A DNA stretch of 64,000 nucleotides from Balneolaceae bacterium UBA3186 (GTDB lineage Bacteria > Bacteroidota > Rhodothermia > Balneolales > Balneolaceae): NCBI GenBank assembly GCA_002364085.1, contig DEXK01000008.1, forward strand, positions 1 to 64,000, given 5' to 3'. A program made the translations under genes and the position numbers. A model generated the notes under the pieces. It was given only the letters and a program-made list of their open reading frames with translations. It did not search any database and was not told the DNA's origin. Of the stretch, positions 1 to 8,811 are shown piece after piece. The first letter of the stretch is position 1; the number at the start of each line of letters is the position of its first letter.

Positions 1-261
1 ACTTTAGTCCTGTTCGAAGACGCGTCCGGATCACGCTCTTTTTTCCGTCTTAAATACTAAGGGCGAATTTTTCCATAACGATAACTATTAATCTGTCAGC
101 GAATTACCCAACATCTACATGGATGACCTAACTCTTTTTAATCGATATTTTATAAACATCAAAGAAATCCAGATCTCAGGCATTTCCCGCAAGATGACTT
201 TATGCTATTTTTCAAAAAAATCAGCCATAGATAAAACCCACTTATTTTTTACATTCACTGC
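1..261. other. Upstream intergenic stretch, no gene recognised
   Basis: I see no convincing coding frame, RNA gene or strong hairpin here. It is AT-rich and presumably holds the promoter of the transporter gene that starts at 262, but no clear -35/-10 pair stands out. Confidence 0.4.
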
Positions 262-1188
262 ATGACTGAATCGATTGATGCTCTGCAATTAAATCTCGGG
301 GAAGGCGGCTTAATGGTGATGAATGTATCGCTAACCGTAATTATGTTTGGCGTAGCCTTAGAGCTTACTATTCAGGATTTTAAAGATATAGCTAAGAATC
401 CTAAATCAACTTTAATTGGTACATTTTCTCAGTTTTTATTACTTCCATTTCTAACATTCGTTCTAGTTTGGCTGATGCAACCGGCTCCAAGTATAGCGTT
501 AGGAATGTTTATGGTTGCTGCTTGTCCGGGAGGTAATATTTCTAATTTTTTTTCCCTCTTATCAAAAGGAAACGCCGCTCTTTCTGTTAGCATGACTGCC
601 ATTGCCACTTTGCTCGCAATTATAATGACGCCACTGAACTTTACTTTTTGGGCGAGTCTGTATTCACCATCCAATGCCCTTCTTCAGGAAATCAGTTTAG
701 ACCTCGGTAAAGTATTTGAGATCATAGTTTTGATTCTTGGCATACCTCTAATTCTGGGAATGATAGTTCGCCATTTTAAAGGGAACATTGCATCAAAAAT
801 CAGCCCTTGGATAAAGGGTTTTGGCGTAGTTTTTTTTGCCGGATTTGTGATCGTAGCTTTTTGGACCAATTTTGACAATTTTATCGCTTATGTAGAATTT
901 GTATTACTTTTAGTATTGATTCATAATGCTGTAGCTTTGACTTCTGGTTATGGTATTGCCAAGGCTTTTGATCTACCGGAAGCAGACAGGCGCTCTATTT
1001 CTATAGAAACAGGAATACAAAATTCCGGATTAGGATTACTTTTAATTTTTAACTTTTTTGACGGACTAGGTGGTATGGCTCTTATCACAGCATGGTGGGG
1101 AATCTGGCATATACTTGCAGGAATGAGCTTAGGGTGGTACTGGTCGGTTGGGAAAAAATCAATTCAACGCGTGATATCTAATGCGTAA
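262..1188 (+). CDS. Bile acid:sodium symporter (BASS) family transporter
   Basis: A 308-aa integral membrane protein with about nine hydrophobic segments from residue 15 to the C-terminus. The stretch ACPGGNISNFFSLLSKGN (about residues 87-104) is the sodium-site signature of BASS/SBF carriers, which couple Na+ entry to uptake of organic acids, sterols or pantoate-like molecules. The second half (ETGIQNSGLGLLL, about 250-262) carries the matching second signature. Length is normal for the family. The substrate cannot be read from sequence; bile acid is only the family name. The last 8 bases overlap the start of the acyltransferase gene, so the two are probably co-transcribed and translationally coupled. 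Family call sure, substrate unknown. Confidence 0.88.
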   Translation: MTESIDALQLNLGEGGLMVMNVSLTVIMFGVALELTIQDFKDIAKNPKSTLIGTFSQFLLLPFLTFVLVWLMQPAPSIALGMFMVAACPGGNISNFFSLLSKGNAALSVSMTAIATLLAIIMTPLNFTFWASLYSPSNALLQEISLDLGKVFEIIVLILGIPLILGMIVRHFKGNIASKISPWIKGFGVVFFAGFVIVAFWTNFDNFIAYVEFVLLLVLIHNAVALTSGYGIAKAFDLPEADRRSISIETGIQNSGLGLLLIFNFFDGLGGMALITAWWGIWHILAGMSLGWYWSVGKKSIQRVISNA

Positions 1189-2461
1189 AAACTTTCTTTG
1201 GTATAATTTTATTCGTCTTGGTGTAGTACGAACAGGACTCAAGTTTTTCTATAAACGAATCCGAATTATAGATAAACACAAGATCCCAAAAGGCAAACCT
1301 ATCTTGCTAGTTCCCAACCATCAGAACTCTTTTATGGATGCCTTGCTGGTTACTACTCATTTTTATAAAACAACTTCTTTTCTTACACGTGCCCAGGCTT
1401 TTGAATCTAAATTTATGGATTGGTTTTTGCGATCATTGAATCTGCTTCCTGTTTACCGGGTTCGTGATGGCATGAGTAACATCCAGAAAAACAACGAGAT
1501 TTTTGAGACTTGTATAAATTATCTCAGCAACAATGAAGCGGTGCTTGTTTTTGCAGAAGCTAATCATGATCTGAAGAGGCGTCTTCGTCCTTTCAGTAAA
1601 GGTTTTACAAGAATTGCCTTCGATGCTGAAATAAAGAATAACTGGAACCTTGATCTGTATGTTCAACCTGTAGGTGTAAATTATAGCGATCATCAAAATT
1701 CAAGGAATGAAGTCCGTGTTGTATTCGGTGATCCTATTAAAGTATCTGATTATAAAAAAGAATACGAACAAGATGAAAGAAGCGCCGCAAACAGCTTGAA
1801 AAATCAGACTTCAGAAAACCTGAAGCCTTTGATCATGCACGTTCCAAAATTAGATCAATATCCGCTAATCAAAATTGCTTTGGACGAAATGGAGCCTGAC
1901 CGAGCAAAACTTGCGAATAACCAATATATGAACCAACTGGTTGAATATGCGGAAGAGCTTCAAACTCCGGAATTAATTTCAGACGCTGAATATGTGATCG
2001 AAGTTTCTGAAAAGAATAACTTAAGTATTCGAACATTGGCTGATGTAAAGCTTCCAATGGTTAAAAGAATTCTTTTAGCTCCTATTTATCTGCTTGTTTG
2101 GTTAAATGGTATCATACCTTATCAACCTGCGCGCTTCATCATAAAAAATAAGATCAAAGACAAAGCATTTGACGTCTCGATAAAATTTGTTCTAGGACTG
2201 TTTCTTTTCCCTCTTTTCTATTTATTGGTTACAGGCATTCTGCTTATAGCAGGAGTTCCTGCAATCTGGGCATGGGGATATTTTTTCATTAGCTTATTTA
2301 CTTCTACCATGTTCAAAAGAGCTAATGAACTGGTAAGAAGTCTTAAAGAGAAAAAGAAGATCCGAGAATTTCACCAATCAGATTCCGAAGCATTCAATAT
2401 TCTTAAAACAAGAATTGCCAATATCGCAAATTTCAGAAAACTTGTAATTAATGGTGAATGA
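1181..2461 (+). CDS. Lysophospholipid acyltransferase-like protein (PlsC/LPLAT family)
   Basis: A 426-aa protein whose N-terminal 250 residues match the 1-acylglycerol-3-phosphate acyltransferase fold. VPNHQNSFMD (about 44-53) is the catalytic HX4D motif, and VFAEANHD (about 122-129) lies where the substrate-binding EGTR block normally sits, here diverged. Two or three membrane segments lie near the C-terminus (about 290-375), so the enzyme is longer than plain PlsC and resembles the glycerol-3-phosphate acyltransferase-like proteins common in this phylum. It probably transfers an acyl chain to a lysolipid at the inner membrane. It overlaps the preceding transporter by 8 bases. Exact acceptor and donor are unknown. 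Confidence 0.82.
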   Translation: MRKNFLWYNFIRLGVVRTGLKFFYKRIRIIDKHKIPKGKPILLVPNHQNSFMDALLVTTHFYKTTSFLTRAQAFESKFMDWFLRSLNLLPVYRVRDGMSNIQKNNEIFETCINYLSNNEAVLVFAEANHDLKRRLRPFSKGFTRIAFDAEIKNNWNLDLYVQPVGVNYSDHQNSRNEVRVVFGDPIKVSDYKKEYEQDERSAANSLKNQTSENLKPLIMHVPKLDQYPLIKIALDEMEPDRAKLANNQYMNQLVEYAEELQTPELISDAEYVIEVSEKNNLSIRTLADVKLPMVKRILLAPIYLLVWLNGIIPYQPARFIIKNKIKDKAFDVSIKFVLGLFLFPLFYLLVTGILLIAGVPAIWAWGYFFISLFTSTMFKRANELVRSLKEKKKIREFHQSDSEAFNILKTRIANIANFRKLVINGE

Positions 2462-2504
2462 AGCTTTAGTTCTCTGTGTTAAATAAAAAACTAACTTAAC
2501 TAAC

Positions 2505-3044
2505 ATGAAGAACCTACTTACATTTTTAGCATTCGTTTTAATTTTAAACTGTACAAAAACAGAACGCATTGAGGTGTTTAAAGAGTTTGAAGGACCTCAG
2601 ATACAAAAAGCTGTAGCCGCAATCCATCCTGTTGGCGAAAACAAGATCTCAGGAACAGTACATTTTGATAAAACTGAATCCGGAACAAAAATAACTGCTC
2701 AAGTTATGGGATTATCTGAAGGCGAGCATGGCTTTCACATCCATCAATACGGTGATTGTTCTGCTCCGGACGGAACTTCAGCAGGTGGGCATTTTGACCC
2801 TGAAAATATGCAACACAATTCAAGAGACGCGGAAAAACGTCATGTTGGAGACATGGGTAATCTGGTAAGTGAAGGCAAGGAATCTACAACCACACTTAAC
2901 TATGTGGATAATCATATCTTTTTGGAAGAGATCATTGGTCGTGGAATTATTATACATGCCGGTGAAGACGATCTGACTTCTCAACCTTCCGGAGACGCCG
3001 GAGCTCGTATTGCTTGCGGAGTTATAGGAGTAGCTCAAAATTAA
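2505..3044 (+). CDS. sodC: Cu/Zn superoxide dismutase, predicted lipoprotein
   Basis: A 179-aa exported Cu/Zn-type superoxide dismutase that converts superoxide to hydrogen peroxide and oxygen. Residues 1-15 are a hydrophobic signal followed by Cys16 (LILNC), so it is predicted to be lipid-anchored. All metal ligands can be placed by spacing: His78 and His80 (GFHIHQYGDC), bridging His96, zinc ligands His104, His113 and Asp116, and copper ligand His151. Cys85 and Cys171 can form the conserved disulfide, and Arg168 matches the active-site arginine. It stands alone between the acyltransferase and an ArsR-type regulator and ends only 66 bases before that gene. Confident. Confidence 0.93.
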   Translation: MKNLLTFLAFVLILNCTKTERIEVFKEFEGPQIQKAVAAIHPVGENKISGTVHFDKTESGTKITAQVMGLSEGEHGFHIHQYGDCSAPDGTSAGGHFDPENMQHNSRDAEKRHVGDMGNLVSEGKESTTTLNYVDNHIFLEEIIGRGIIIHAGEDDLTSQPSGDAGARIACGVIGVAQN

Positions 3045-3059
3045 TTTGAAACCTTTGTA

Positions 3060-3087
3060 TTGACATTGCGTTATTATAAATTATATT
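3060..3087 (+). promoter_or_regulatory. Putative sigma-70-like promoter of the ArsR/SdpR gene
   Basis: TTGACA (3060-3065) and TATATT (3082-3087) are separated by 16 bases, close to a textbook housekeeping promoter. Transcription would begin only about 15-20 bases before the GTG start at 3111, giving a very short leader. Confidence 0.5.
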
Positions 3088-3110
3088 TAGACAGTTATCT
3101 AATTATCTAA
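3087..3110 (+). promoter_or_regulatory. Putative operator: direct repeats abutting the start codon
   Basis: Two perfect tandem copies of TTATCTAA (3095-3102 and 3103-3110) run directly into the GTG start. TTAGA (3087-3091) also pairs as an inverted repeat with TCTAA (3098-3102). The position just downstream of the -10 box fits autorepression by the ArsR-family product. This is inference from position and symmetry. Confidence 0.4.
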
Positions 3111-3371
3111 GTGAATAATCTATTTAAAGCTTTAAACGACTCAACACGCCGACAGATCCTGGATCTTTTAAAGGAGAAAGATCTGACTGCCGGAGAAATT
3201 GCAGAAGCTTTTGATATTTCTAAGCCAAGCATTTCTCATCATCTTGATTTACTGAAAAACGCAGGTTTAGTTAGTTCAGAGCGAGATGGCCAATTTATAG
3301 TGTATTCATTGGATACAACTGCTCTGGAAGAAGCCACGCAATGGCTTTTTAAGTTAATGAACTCAAATTAA
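3111..3371 (+). CDS. ArsR/SdpR-family winged-helix repressor
   Basis: An 86-aa winged-helix DNA-binding protein starting at GTG. The opening FKALNDSTRRQILDLLK and the recognition helix ISKPSISHHLDLLK (about residues 38-51) are typical of the ArsR superfamily. There are no cysteine metal-sensor motifs, so it belongs with the SdpR-like autorepressors rather than metal sensors. It lies 4 bases upstream of an SdpI-family membrane gene. In Bacillus subtilis the homologous SdpR is sequestered at the membrane by SdpI, so the same two-part logic is likely here. An upstream ATG in frame is absent and the promoter sits close by, which supports the GTG start. Confidence 0.85.
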   Translation: MNNLFKALNDSTRRQILDLLKEKDLTAGEIAEAFDISKPSISHHLDLLKNAGLVSSERDGQFIVYSLDTTALEEATQWLFKLMNSN

Positions 3372-3375
3372 TGCC

Positions 3376-4044
3376 ATGAATATCAAAAACACACTAAAGA
3401 AAGAATGGTATATGATAGTTTTGCTTTCAGCACCATTTATAGCTTCTTTCATACTTTGGGAGAAAATGCCTGATATAGTTCCGGTACATTTTAATGCTGC
3501 CGGTGAAGCTGATGACTTTGGTCCCAAATGGATAAATGCATTTCTATTACCGGGAATTGCATTAGTCACCTATCTTTTCTTATTGGTTATTCCTGCAATC
3601 GATCCAAAAAAAAGGATCGAAAACACACAGAAGCCAATCGCTGCAATTCGCATTGTAATTTCACTTTTTCTGATCGGTGTTTATGCTTTGGTTATGATGA
3701 AGTCATTCGATCTTGAAGCAGATGTCGGTCAATTTGTTTTAGCTAGTGTAGGTATTCTGATAGCAATTACAGGAAATTATATGAATTCCATAAAGCCGAA
3801 TTACTTTATTGGCATTAGAACTCCCTGGACTTTAGAAGATTCGGAAGTATGGAAGAAGACACATCGTTTTGCAAGTAAACTTTGGATTGTAGGTGGAGTA
3901 TTGATGACAGTTTCTGCTTTTATCCCTTTCCTTAAAGGATCTCCGTTCTTCATTCTTGGGGCGGTTCTCATATTAGCCGGGATTCCATTCATTTATTCAT
4001 ACCAACTATTCAACAAGCTCAAAAACTCTAATGAGGATTCCTGA
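3376..4044 (+). CDS. SdpI-family membrane protein (DUF1648 + SdpI domain)
   Basis: A 222-aa membrane protein with about six transmembrane segments. The first 60 residues are a DUF1648 domain (MPDIVPVHFNAAGEADDFGPKW is its signature region), and residues about 75-215 form the SdpI-like part, including NYFIGIRTPWTLEDSEVW. In B. subtilis SdpI gives immunity to the SdpC toxin and holds the repressor SdpR at the membrane. No SdpC-like toxin is visible here, so the role may be sensing envelope stress or signal peptides. It follows the SdpR-like gene by 4 bases, and its TGA shares a base with the ATG of the next gene. Confidence 0.85.
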   Translation: MNIKNTLKKEWYMIVLLSAPFIASFILWEKMPDIVPVHFNAAGEADDFGPKWINAFLLPGIALVTYLFLLVIPAIDPKKRIENTQKPIAAIRIVISLFLIGVYALVMMKSFDLEADVGQFVLASVGILIAITGNYMNSIKPNYFIGIRTPWTLEDSEVWKKTHRFASKLWIVGGVLMTVSAFIPFLKGSPFFILGAVLILAGIPFIYSYQLFNKLKNSNEDS

Positions 4045-5429
4045 TGAAACTGTTTCTTGCAACTTTTCTTTTAATGCTGATGTCTACGTCGCAAATTTTT
4101 AGTCAAAATTCACTTCAGGGAATCTGGGAAGGTGGTATTACAGTTCCTGGCGGACAATTAAAGATCATATTCAAAATTGATAAAACATCGGATGGCTATT
4201 CCGGAACATTGGATATCCCACAACAAGGAGCTATAGGTTTAAATTTAGATCCTATATCACAAACCGGAGATTCTGTTTCTTTAACATTTAGTGTGGGGCA
4301 AATCACCGGACTATTTACAGGCAACTTTGATTCATATACTCAAATTTCAGGAAATTATTCTCAGGGAGGCCCTTCAACTCCATTTTCAGTAAAGCGGACA
4401 TCCGAAACAACTCAAGAACCTGAAAAGCCCGCAAATGAAACGGATCTGATCATTCAAAATGGGAATATTAAAATTGGTGGTACGCTTACTATGCCTAATG
4501 GAGAAATTAAAGCTCCATTACTTATTATGAGTTCAGGAAGCGGTGCACAGGATCGCAATTCGGAAATATTTGGTTTTAAAATATTCTCTATCATTTCTCA
4601 ATATTTGGCAGAAAGAGGCATTCCAAGTTTTAGATACGACGACAGAGGAGTAGGTTCCTCAACTGGCAATTTCGGCAATACAACAATTGATGATCTCGCT
4701 TCTGATGTTGAAGCAGTTATACAATATTTTCTAAATTCTGAAACAAATAACTTTCAAACCTTTGCAGTATTAGGGCATAGCCAGGGCGGAATCGTTGCCG
4801 GAAAAGTAGCCGCCGAAAATGAAGGTGTCCATCAACTTATACTTATGGGATCCACCGCACCTTCTCTTAGCGAGATTCTAAGGTATCAGGTTGAATTTGC
4901 GTACTCGGCTTCAACTATAGACCAATCATTGGTAGAAAAAGAAATTGACGCCAGAGAAGAACTTATGAGAGCCATTACTTATGGAAATGATATTGAATCC
5001 GCAAAAGAGAGTTATATACATGCATACACAGACGTTTTAAATAACCTCCCGGAGGCTCAGAAAAACTCCATCACGAATATTACATCAACAGTTAATACTC
5101 AAACTGAACAGCTTATCCAGATCTATAGTGCACCACAAACTAAGTCATTGCTTTTCTATGTACCTACAAACGATCTTGAAAAGATAACAGCACCAACTTT
5201 GGTGCTTTTTGGAGGAAAAGATACCCAAGTTACTATCGCTCAGAATCAGGATAAAATTCGAGATGCCTTAGTAAAGTCTGGTACTGATTTTCAGTTTAAG
5301 GTATTTGATAATGCAAATCATCTATTCCAAAATGCAGAAACCGGCTTAGCAAATGAATATCCATTCTTAGACAAAAAATTTGTAGAGGGATTTCTCGATC
5401 ATATTGCAGAGTGGATGCTTTCCAACTAA
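4044..5429 (+). CDS. Exported alpha/beta hydrolase
   Basis: A 461-aa secreted serine hydrolase. Residues 1-20 are a signal peptide (FLLMLMSTSQIFSQ). Residues about 22-120 form a small all-beta N-terminal domain (LQGIWEGGITVPGGQLKI) often attached to such enzymes. The hydrolase domain follows, with oxyanion region SSGSGAQDRNSE (about 167-178), nucleophile elbow GHSQGG (about 243-248), acid region near GGKDTQVT (about 389-396) and catalytic His in NANHLFQ (about 424-430). The substrate is probably an ester or acyl-peptide. The TGATG overlap with the SdpI gene makes three coupled genes (SdpR-SdpI-hydrolase), an unusual partner for an SdpRI pair. Confidence 0.85.
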   Translation: MKLFLATFLLMLMSTSQIFSQNSLQGIWEGGITVPGGQLKIIFKIDKTSDGYSGTLDIPQQGAIGLNLDPISQTGDSVSLTFSVGQITGLFTGNFDSYTQISGNYSQGGPSTPFSVKRTSETTQEPEKPANETDLIIQNGNIKIGGTLTMPNGEIKAPLLIMSSGSGAQDRNSEIFGFKIFSIISQYLAERGIPSFRYDDRGVGSSTGNFGNTTIDDLASDVEAVIQYFLNSETNNFQTFAVLGHSQGGIVAGKVAAENEGVHQLILMGSTAPSLSEILRYQVEFAYSASTIDQSLVEKEIDAREELMRAITYGNDIESAKESYIHAYTDVLNNLPEAQKNSITNITSTVNTQTEQLIQIYSAPQTKSLLFYVPTNDLEKITAPTLVLFGGKDTQVTIAQNQDKIRDALVKSGTDFQFKVFDNANHLFQNAETGLANEYPFLDKKFVEGFLDHIAEWMLSN

Positions 5430-5443
5430 ATGTTATGCGATTC

Positions 5444-5461
5444 TAACCCAAAAAGGGGTTA
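5444..5461 (+). terminator. Weak hairpin after the hydrolase gene
   Basis: TAACCC (5444-5449) pairs with GGGTTA (5456-5461). There is no clean T-run after it, so termination is only possible. Confidence 0.25.
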
Positions 5462-5568
5462 CGAAACTTCTTTTCACAATTTCATACTCAGATTTCTTAC
5501 TATATTTATATAAAATCAAAGTCGTAGAGAGTAATCTATCTCAAGAAATTATTTAAGTATCACATATT

Positions 5569-8538
5569 ATGAATATTCGTTACCTATTTGCAGCACTGCT
5601 TTTAGTGTTAATTTCCACACCAGCAGTAGCCCAGCTTTCTATAAATGAAATTATGGCTTCTAATTCAACTGTTATTGCAGACAATGCAGGTGAATATGAT
5701 GACTGGATCGAAATCTATAATGCAGGAAATGTTTCCATCAATCTTGCTGGTCTTTATCTTACTGATGACCCCGACAACCTCACAAAATGGCAGATTCCTA
5801 GTACATCCAGTGCTCAAACAACCATTAATGCCAATGGCTATCTTATCATTTGGCTGGATAATGATTCTGAACAGGGTGCTCATCACGTTGAATTTAAGTT
5901 GAGTGCCGGCGGAGAACACATCGCACTTGTTAATACTGATGGAACCACAGTTTTAGATTCTATCTCTTTTGGAGAACAAACCACCGATATTTCATTTGGG
6001 CGTAAAACAGATGGCACGGGTTCTTTTGCTTTCTTAAATCCGACACCTAATGCTATGAATGAAGGGAATGAAGTAGCTGAAGTTTCTGATGCTCCTTCTT
6101 TTTCTCTGGAAACCGGATTCTATTCAGGAACTGTAACGGTTGGACTTTCAGCTTCAGGTAGTGCTGAGATCAGATATGAAACAGGAGGCTCGATTCCTAC
6201 TCCGAATTCACCTCTTTATTCATCGCCTATTTCTTTGGATACTTCTACTGTTATTCGTGCTATTGCAATCGAATCGGGAAAACAAGCCAGTGATGTCGTC
6301 ACTAATACCTATTTATTTGAACAACAACATACCATACCCGTTGTTTCATTTGTAATGGAACCTGATTCGCTGTTCGATTATGATAAAGGAATGTATGTGA
6401 TTGGTGATTCTTCTGAAACGAATGGACAATATCCTTTCTTTGGAGCCAACTTTTGGGAAGATTTTCAATACCCTCTAAACATAGAATACATGAATGAGTT
6501 CGGAAATCCTGAATTCGAATTTATGGCAGAAGCAGAGATAGGCGGAAATTTCAGTCGTGGATTCCTCAAAAAATCATTCATCATCAATAACAATGATCGG
6601 TTTGGTTTAGACCGACTGAATTACCCTCTTTTCCCGGAAAATGATTATGAGGAATATGATGGTTTTTCTTTAAGAGCCGGCGCTGAAGAACGATCTCGAC
6701 TATTGAATGAGCTTATGAGAACCATAAACATTCAATGGAATCATAACAATGCAATGCAGTCATATAAACCTGCCGTTCTTTACATAAACGGGCAGTATTG
6801 GGGTATTTACAATATCTACGAAAGAAAGAATGATGATTTTGTGGAATCCCGATATGGTTTCAATGACATCGACATGATCAAAGATTATGATGAAGTTACC
6901 GATGGAGATGCAATTGCATACGATGCACTTATCGATAATTTTAATGACGAAACTTTATCAGGTGATGCATTCTTTGAATATGCTCAATCTGTAATTGATT
7001 TCGATAGCTTCACAGATCACTGGATCTATCAGCTTTATACTTCTCATGGTGACCCAAACAATGTTCGCTATTGGAGACCGCGTCAGGAAGGCGGAAAATG
7101 GCACTACATTTCATACGATTTTGATTGGTGGGAAAATCTTGGAGATGAACCAAATGAGTTTGTTAGCTCACTAAGAGATTTTATGAACGGAAGTACAGGC
7201 GGTTATAAAATATTGGGCAGAATGTTGGAAAATGATCGATATAAAGAAATTTTCTTAAACAGATTGGCAGATCTTTTAAACACTTCTTTTCAGCCTGAGT
7301 ACATGATGGGTTTGATCGACTCTATTGATACTGCAATTAATCCTGAAATGTCACGAGATATTGCTCGTTGGACAGATGGTTGGTACGACATTGGAGGACC
7401 AACTACGTATGATATGGAGTATATAAAAACTGTTACTGAATGGTATGTTGAAGATATTCCTGATTTCATTTACTCTGAAATAGCTGATACTCTTGGAAAC
7501 GATACAACAAGCGTTACTTTACTATCAACTACTAATGGAGCCGTACAACTTAACTCCATCAATCCTGATATTTCTTCTTCAAGTTGGAAAGGTATTTATT
7601 TTGAGAACACTGATCTCACTTTAACTGCGGAACCTGAATTGGGGTATCAAATAGCCTCTTGGGTTGTTAATGGAGAAACTCAACCTGCATCACAAACCCT
7701 CATTATTACTTTGGCAGATACAGCCGTTACCGTTCAGGCTCAGTTTGAAGAAATCACAGAAGTTCTTGTCATTAACGAGATCAATTATAATTCTTCTGAT
7801 AATTTCGGAACCGGAGATTGGGTAGAGATCTTTAACACAATGGATTCTGACGTAGATATCTCTGGCTGGGTATTCAAAGACGATGTAGATTCTAACGCTT
7901 ATGTAGTTCCTGAGAATACTATTCTGGAAGCACAGGGCTATATAGTTATTGCTGATGATACAACTAAACTCAAATCAGTTAATTCTGAAGCTAGAAATTA
8001 CGTTGGTGATTTTTCTTTCAATCTTTCAGGTTCAGGTGAAGAATTAAGACTATTCAATGCTCAAGGTGGATTAGTTGATGTAGTTACATATTCTGACAGC
8101 GCTCCATGGCCGACAGAAGCGGATGGCAACGGTTCAACTTTAGAACTTACAGACGCAGACAGCGATAATACAGTAGCTGAGAACTGGATTGCATCAACTA
8201 GACTTGGCGGAACTCCGGGTTGGGCAAATGGAACTGTTCCGGTTTCTATTGAAAGTCAGGGAAAAGACACACCTAATAATTTTGTACTTAAACAGAATTA
8301 TCCGAATCCGTTTAACCCATCTACAAATATTACATTCGTACTTCCCCAAAGCACAAAGGTTCAGCTTACCGTTTATAATATGCTTGGCCAAAAAGTACAA
8401 ACTCTTGTTGATGGGAATTTAACATCCGGAAGTCATACTGTTCGATTTGAAGCAAGCAATCTTTCAAGTGGTATTTATATCTACCAATTAAGAACGCCGA
8501 CTACTTCTTTAACTCAGAGAATGGTATTGGTTAAATAA
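5569..8538 (+). CDS. CotH/lamin-tail-domain surface protein, T9SS cargo
   Basis: A 989-aa multidomain secreted protein. Order: signal peptide (1-21); lamin-tail domain (about 22-155, LSINEIMASNS); a chitobiase/hexosaminidase C-terminal-like beta domain (about 175-250); a CotH-type kinase-like domain (about 260-640, including YINGQYWGIYNIYERKND and YDFDWWENLGDEPNEF); a bacterial repeat-like domain (about 650-725); a second lamin-tail domain (about 728-885); and a type A T9SS sorting domain (about 905-989) with NYPNPFNPSTNITF and the terminal QRMVLVK. Outer-membrane passage through T9SS and surface attachment are expected. CotH kinases phosphorylate spore-coat proteins in Bacillus; activity here is unproven. 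Single-gene unit. Confidence 0.85.
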   Translation: MNIRYLFAALLLVLISTPAVAQLSINEIMASNSTVIADNAGEYDDWIEIYNAGNVSINLAGLYLTDDPDNLTKWQIPSTSSAQTTINANGYLIIWLDNDSEQGAHHVEFKLSAGGEHIALVNTDGTTVLDSISFGEQTTDISFGRKTDGTGSFAFLNPTPNAMNEGNEVAEVSDAPSFSLETGFYSGTVTVGLSASGSAEIRYETGGSIPTPNSPLYSSPISLDTSTVIRAIAIESGKQASDVVTNTYLFEQQHTIPVVSFVMEPDSLFDYDKGMYVIGDSSETNGQYPFFGANFWEDFQYPLNIEYMNEFGNPEFEFMAEAEIGGNFSRGFLKKSFIINNNDRFGLDRLNYPLFPENDYEEYDGFSLRAGAEERSRLLNELMRTINIQWNHNNAMQSYKPAVLYINGQYWGIYNIYERKNDDFVESRYGFNDIDMIKDYDEVTDGDAIAYDALIDNFNDETLSGDAFFEYAQSVIDFDSFTDHWIYQLYTSHGDPNNVRYWRPRQEGGKWHYISYDFDWWENLGDEPNEFVSSLRDFMNGSTGGYKILGRMLENDRYKEIFLNRLADLLNTSFQPEYMMGLIDSIDTAINPEMSRDIARWTDGWYDIGGPTTYDMEYIKTVTEWYVEDIPDFIYSEIADTLGNDTTSVTLLSTTNGAVQLNSINPDISSSSWKGIYFENTDLTLTAEPELGYQIASWVVNGETQPASQTLIITLADTAVTVQAQFEEITEVLVINEINYNSSDNFGTGDWVEIFNTMDSDVDISGWVFKDDVDSNAYVVPENTILEAQGYIVIADDTTKLKSVNSEARNYVGDFSFNLSGSGEELRLFNAQGGLVDVVTYSDSAPWPTEADGNGSTLELTDADSDNTVAENWIASTRLGGTPGWANGTVPVSIESQGKDTPNNFVLKQNYPNPFNPSTNITFVLPQSTKVQLTVYNMLGQKVQTLVDGNLTSGSHTVRFEASNLSSGIYIYQLRTPTTSLTQRMVLVK

Positions 8539-8543
8539 CAAAA

Positions 8544-8562
8544 ATCTCCCCGCTGGGGAGAT
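8544..8562. terminator. Perfect 8-bp hairpin downstream of the CotH gene
   Basis: ATCTCCCC (8544-8551) and GGGGAGAT (8555-8562) pair perfectly around GCT. No T-run follows on the + strand; the T-run is on the other strand. It lies 6 bases after the stop codon, so it probably marks the transcript 3' end. Confidence 0.45.
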
Positions 8563-8632
8563 AAATGTTCAAGCAGATTCTTTGGATTTTCTTTGGGTGT
8601 CTGCTTTTCGAATAGTGAAAAACCGCACCTTC

Positions 8633-8763
8633 CTTAAGAGATGCCACTTAAGCCGTATTCCAAAACCTAACTAATCTTTAATTTTTCATTCTATAATTCT
8701 TAATCCCACGCCTGGCGTGGACTGCCAAAGCGACAGTTTGTCTTAAACCTATCTAAGTTGGCA
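8633..8763. repeat. Structured intergenic region upstream of hsp20
   Basis: Several symmetries occur in 130 bases: two CTTAAG hexamers 8 bases apart (8633-8638, 8647-8652); a perfect hairpin CCACGCC/GGCGTGG (8706-8712, 8714-8720); and an outer stem TGCCAA/TTGGCA (8723-8728, 8758-8763). It does not match the CIRCE heat-shock operator. It may be a dispersed repeat or an hsp20 regulatory leader. Confidence 0.4.
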
Positions 8764-8811
8764 TTGTGATTGCTCTATCCATCTTGAAATTAATTTAATG
8801 AGGTGAGCATC

